Below, piece after piece: positions 43,110 to 49,319 of a stretch of 49,319 bases of DNA. The translations under genes and the position numbers were made by a program. The stretch comes from an uncultured Hellea sp. (GTDB taxonomy: Bacteria; Pseudomonadota; Alphaproteobacteria; Caulobacterales; Maricaulaceae): NCBI GenBank assembly GCA_905477785.1, contig CAJQGR010000069.1, positions 1-49,319 of the forward strand, written 5' to 3'. The first letter of the stretch is position 1. Each line of letters opens with the position of its first letter. The notes below the pieces were generated by a model. The model did not search any database. It was not told the origin of the DNA and was given only the letters and a program-made list of their open reading frames with translations.

Positions 43110-44366
43110 ATGGATGTCACCTATAGTCTTTGTCGTGATTGTGGCATGTATTCAAAATTCAAGAAATGTTTTTCGTGCAATTCATTTAATATTTTAAGCC
43201 ATAAAGAAATAAAAACCTTAAATATTGCACACATTGATTGCGACTCATTTTTTTGCTCAATTGAAAAAAGGGATAATCCTGAAATACGTGATAAACCCGT
43301 AATAGTTGGAGGAGCAAGACGTGGAGTAGTCTCTGCTGCTTGCTACAATGCTCGTGTTTTTGGTGTTCGGTCTGCAATGCCAATGTACCAGGCATTAAAA
43401 TTATGTCCTGATGCAGTTGTTCTATCAGGAAATATGAACAAATATAAGAAAGTGGGTTTAGAGATTAAAAATATGATGCAAGATCTCACACCTTTAGTTG
43501 AACCGCTTTCAATTGACGAGGCATTTTTAGATTTAAAAGGGACAAGAAAGATCCATAAAATGGACCCCTGTCAAATTTTAGTAAATCTTCAGAATAAAAT
43601 TATGAATAGAGTAGGAATTACTGTTTCGGTTGGATTATCTTATAATAAATTCTTAGCAAAAACAGCTTCAGATCTTAACAAACCAAATGGTTTTGCAATA
43701 ATCGGAAAGGATGAGGCAGTAAACTTCCTTTCCGATAAACCAGTTAGTTTTATTTATGGAGTTGGGCCATCTTTTAGAAATAAACTTATGAAAGTAGGTA
43801 TTAATAAAATATCAGATATTAGGGCCTGGACTGATAAAGAAATGTTTTTACAATTTGGTGATGCTGGCTTACGCATTGCGCAACTTGCAAGAGCTGAAGA
43901 CAAACGTGCAGTTAAAAGCCACAAAAAACGTAAATCTATATCCTCAGAGACAACTTTTAATAGTGACATAAGTTGTTTAGATACACTGAGTAATTTACTG
44001 TGGAACGTGTCTTTATCTACAGCCGATAGAATTAAGAGACTAAACTTGGCAGGGTATACTATCACCCTAAAGTTAAAGACTAGAAACTTCAAAACTATAA
44101 CTAGAAGAAAGACATTACCTCAAGCTATACAATTAACAGATGCAATATTTGATAACTGCTTACCTATGCTAGAAAACGAAGCAAAGGGTCAGAAATTCCG
44201 GCTCATTGGGGTCTCAATCTCAAATCTAAGTGAACCATTAGGAGATCATGGAAGTCTGCTCGACCCTATGGCTGTAAAACGTAGAAAAGCTGAACGAGTT
44301 ACTGACAGTATTCGCAATAAGTATGGTAAAAATTCTATAATAAAAGGACGTCAATTTAAACTTTAA
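43110..44366 (+). CDS. dinB: DNA polymerase IV (Y-family translesion polymerase)
   Basis: Error-prone translesion DNA polymerase. The 418-residue protein starts with a small zinc-ribbon-like segment (C8, C11, C20, C23; CX2C-X8-CX2C) found in alphaproteobacterial DinB. The polymerase follows with AHIDCDSFF (metal-binding aspartates), SIDEAFLDL (catalytic D and E), VGLSYNKFLAK and helix-hairpin-helix motifs near YGVGPSF, then the little-finger domain. No obvious LexA box is seen in the 146-bp gap shared with divK, though that gap is A/T-rich. The C-terminus (IIKGRQFKL) may hold a weak clamp-binding motif. Confidence 0.93.
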   Translation: MDVTYSLCRDCGMYSKFKKCFSCNSFNILSHKEIKTLNIAHIDCDSFFCSIEKRDNPEIRDKPVIVGGARRGVVSAACYNARVFGVRSAMPMYQALKLCPDAVVLSGNMNKYKKVGLEIKNMMQDLTPLVEPLSIDEAFLDLKGTRKIHKMDPCQILVNLQNKIMNRVGITVSVGLSYNKFLAKTASDLNKPNGFAIIGKDEAVNFLSDKPVSFIYGVGPSFRNKLMKVGINKISDIRAWTDKEMFLQFGDAGLRIAQLARAEDKRAVKSHKKRKSISSETTFNSDISCLDTLSNLLWNVSLSTADRIKRLNLAGYTITLKLKTRNFKTITRRKTLPQAIQLTDAIFDNCLPMLENEAKGQKFRLIGVSISNLSEPLGDHGSLLDPMAVKRRKAERVTDSIRNKYGKNSIIKGRQFKL

Positions 44367-44375
44367 TTATAATAT

Positions 44376-44873
44376 TTATTCTATAAATGACTTAAGGTAA
44401 TCATATTTATAGTCATCATCAATACTATGTGCATTCCGCCAATAGACCGCAGTATCTAAATTTAAAACATTACCATTTGAATCAATAACAAATACTGTAG
44501 GTGTTCCAAATTCACCTTTGACTCCATATTTTCTGATTAAATTTATATTTTTATCCTTATCACCTACATCAATATATACGATCTCATAGTTATTTTTTAA
44601 GAGTTTTTTAAATCGAGAACTATTTAAAGTAGTTGCGAATGAACGACTGTCATGACACCAATTAGCTCCAAAAACTATCAAGCCATATTTTTGCTGGGCT
44701 TTAATAATTTCTATTAAAGAATTAATCTTAGATTCTGCCTTACCCAATTCATTATATGGCATATAAATATTATTTGATATGTTAGCTTTGGTATTAAAAT
44801 ACTGATTGTGATTGGGGTAAATCGTACATGAATTAAGTAAGAATAAGGATGATAATAAAAAATATTTATACAT
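44376..44873 (-). CDS. Thioredoxin-like lipoprotein with a monothiol active site
   Basis: A 165-residue exported protein with a lipoprotein signal (lipobox LNSC, C16) and a thioredoxin fold (about 45-160). The active-site position reads GANWCHDSR, so only the first cysteine of CxxC is kept (CxxS), and the cis-proline region is FGTPTVFVIDSNG. This suggests a thiol-binding or transfer function, not a classical disulfide reductase, at the envelope (inference). It converges on dinB across a 9-bp gap and stands alone on its strand before the ligA operon. Confidence 0.78.
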   Translation of the reverse strand: MYKYFLLSSLFLLNSCTIYPNHNQYFNTKANISNNIYMPYNELGKAESKINSLIEIIKAQQKYGLIVFGANWCHDSRSFATTLNSSRFKKLLKNNYEIVYIDVGDKDKNINLIRKYGVKGEFGTPTVFVIDSNGNVLNLDTAVYWRNAHSIDDDYKYDYLKSFIE

Positions 44874-44974
44874 AATTTCACAATATACTTTGTAGTTCTA
44901 GATTATTTAAATAAACAATATTTAAGTTAAACTTAAAAATATTATTAAATTCATATTCTATAAAAGATTTGATT

Positions 44975-48705
<3,731 letters not shown>

Positions 48706-48710
48706 TTGCC

Positions 48711-49319
48711 TTAAAAAAGGCGTTCTATAAGACGACTCCAATAACCTTTATCACGCGGCTTTTTGATTTCGTCATCTAGATTAACACCGTACTCCTCTAA
48801 TAAATTATAACTGTCTTGATACCATTCACCTGATGGGTAGTTATACCCTAAAACTGATCCAACTAATTTAGCTTCACTTATAATTCCTAAAGAAACATAG
48901 GCCTCAACTAATCTATGCAGGGCTTCTTCTGCCTGAGATGTTGTTTCATAATTTTTAACAACATTTTTAAATCTTCCAATAGCAGCAAGATGTTGATTTT
49001 CTTTGAGATAATAGCGACCTATGGTCATCTCCTTACCCGCTAAATGATCATGGGTTAACTCTAACTTAAGTCGAGCATCTCTCGCATAATCACTACTTGG
49101 GTATCGTCGTACTACCTGCTGCAAAGCTGCTTCAGCATTTACTGTTGTCTCTTGATCTCTTCCCACATCATATATCTGGTCATAATAATTCATCGCAATC
49201 AAATAATATGCATAAGGAGTGCTATCACTACCCGGGTGTAGTCCTATAAACCGTTGAGCAGAAACAATAGATTCTTCATAGTCAGTAGAGCGGTAATTGG
49301 CATATGCCTGCATAAGCAT
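48711..49319 (-). CDS. bamD: Outer membrane protein assembly factor BamD (5' end beyond the window)
   Basis: Lipoprotein of the BAM complex that inserts beta-barrel proteins in the outer membrane. Only the C-terminal 202 residues or so are visible; the signal peptide and lipobox lie past the window end. The visible part is a chain of TPR-like repeats with YYLIAMNYYDQIYDVGRDQ, VVRRYPSSDYARDAR and KEMTIGRYYLKENQHLAAI, all BamD marks. The order bamD-recN-ligA is conserved in alphaproteobacteria, where lpxC usually lies upstream. Confidence 0.92.
   Translation of the reverse strand: MLMQAYANYRSTDYEESIVSAQRFIGLHPGSDSTPYAYYLIAMNYYDQIYDVGRDQETTVNAEAALQQVVRRYPSSDYARDARLKLELTHDHLAGKEMTIGRYYLKENQHLAAIGRFKNVVKNYETTSQAEEALHRLVEAYVSLGIISEAKLVGSVLGYNYPSGEWYQDSYNLLEEYGVNLDDEIKKPRDKGYWSRLIERLF

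Overview
The window reads as one contiguous chromosomal stretch of a low-GC, gene-dense alphaproteobacterium, probably a marine, somewhat streamlined lineage. The evidence is conserved alphaproteobacterial gene order (M23 peptidase-bactofilin; rne / amidase / mrcA / prfB; DUF1285-NUDIX-cca; ruvX-pyrB-pyrC'-plsY-topA-rnr-NUDIX-rpmG with divK/dinB; bamD-recN-ligA), a DivK homologue, an RNase E with an acidic insertion in the S1 region, strongly A/T-biased codons, short intergenic gaps and many ATGA or 1-base stop/start overlaps. No tRNA, rRNA, CRISPR array, insertion sequence, prophage or integration site was seen.

Layout. 57-1716: cell-wall M23 peptidase and bactofilin. 1756-6791 (minus): prfB, PBP1A and an amidase; prfB carries a classical programmed +1 frameshift that hides its first codons from ORF calling. 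7132-12185 (plus): RNase E with a long leader, ribosomal protein L25, peptidyl-tRNA hydrolase, YchF. 12233-15384 (minus): GST, CCA-adding enzyme, CoA-type NUDIX, DUF1285. 15499-17341 (plus): three small envelope or secreted proteins of unknown role (EF-hand protein, lipoprotein with perfect 11-residue repeats, secreted protein whose start region is tandemly duplicated). 17345-18681: queC-queE. 18818-21291: ABC exporter and a SOUL haem-binding protein with overlapping convergent 3' ends.

21395-32949 is a carbohydrate catabolic locus: zwf-pgl-edd-glk (upper Entner-Doudoroff), a LacI-family repressor, a second glucokinase, and an SSS sodium/sugar symporter with a GH3 beta-glucosidase lipoprotein. 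Three identical 14-bp palindromes, TGACAGCGCTGTCA, sit 47-55 bp before zwf, glk2 and the symporter gene. Each is preceded by T in the direction of transcription, so each contains a consensus -35 box (TTGACA). This looks like a self-contained regulon: glucan-derived glucose is released by GH3, imported by the symporter, phosphorylated by Glk and oxidised through Zwf, Pgl and Edd.

33101-42579 holds the ruvX to rpmG cluster. Its standout is pyrB: the aspartate carbamoyltransferase is fused in frame to an N-terminal Cro/CI-like helix-turn-helix domain. Just upstream lies a perfect 9+1+9 palindrome that abuts or overlaps the start codon and follows a TTGACA box, which suggests a self-regulating enzyme. 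pyrC is the metal-site-deficient type, and dprA, usual between plsY and topA in relatives, is absent. 42601-49319 holds divK, dinB, a thioredoxin-like lipoprotein and the ligA-recN-bamD operon, cut by the window end.

All functional calls come from reading the sequence and recalling families; no database search was run.
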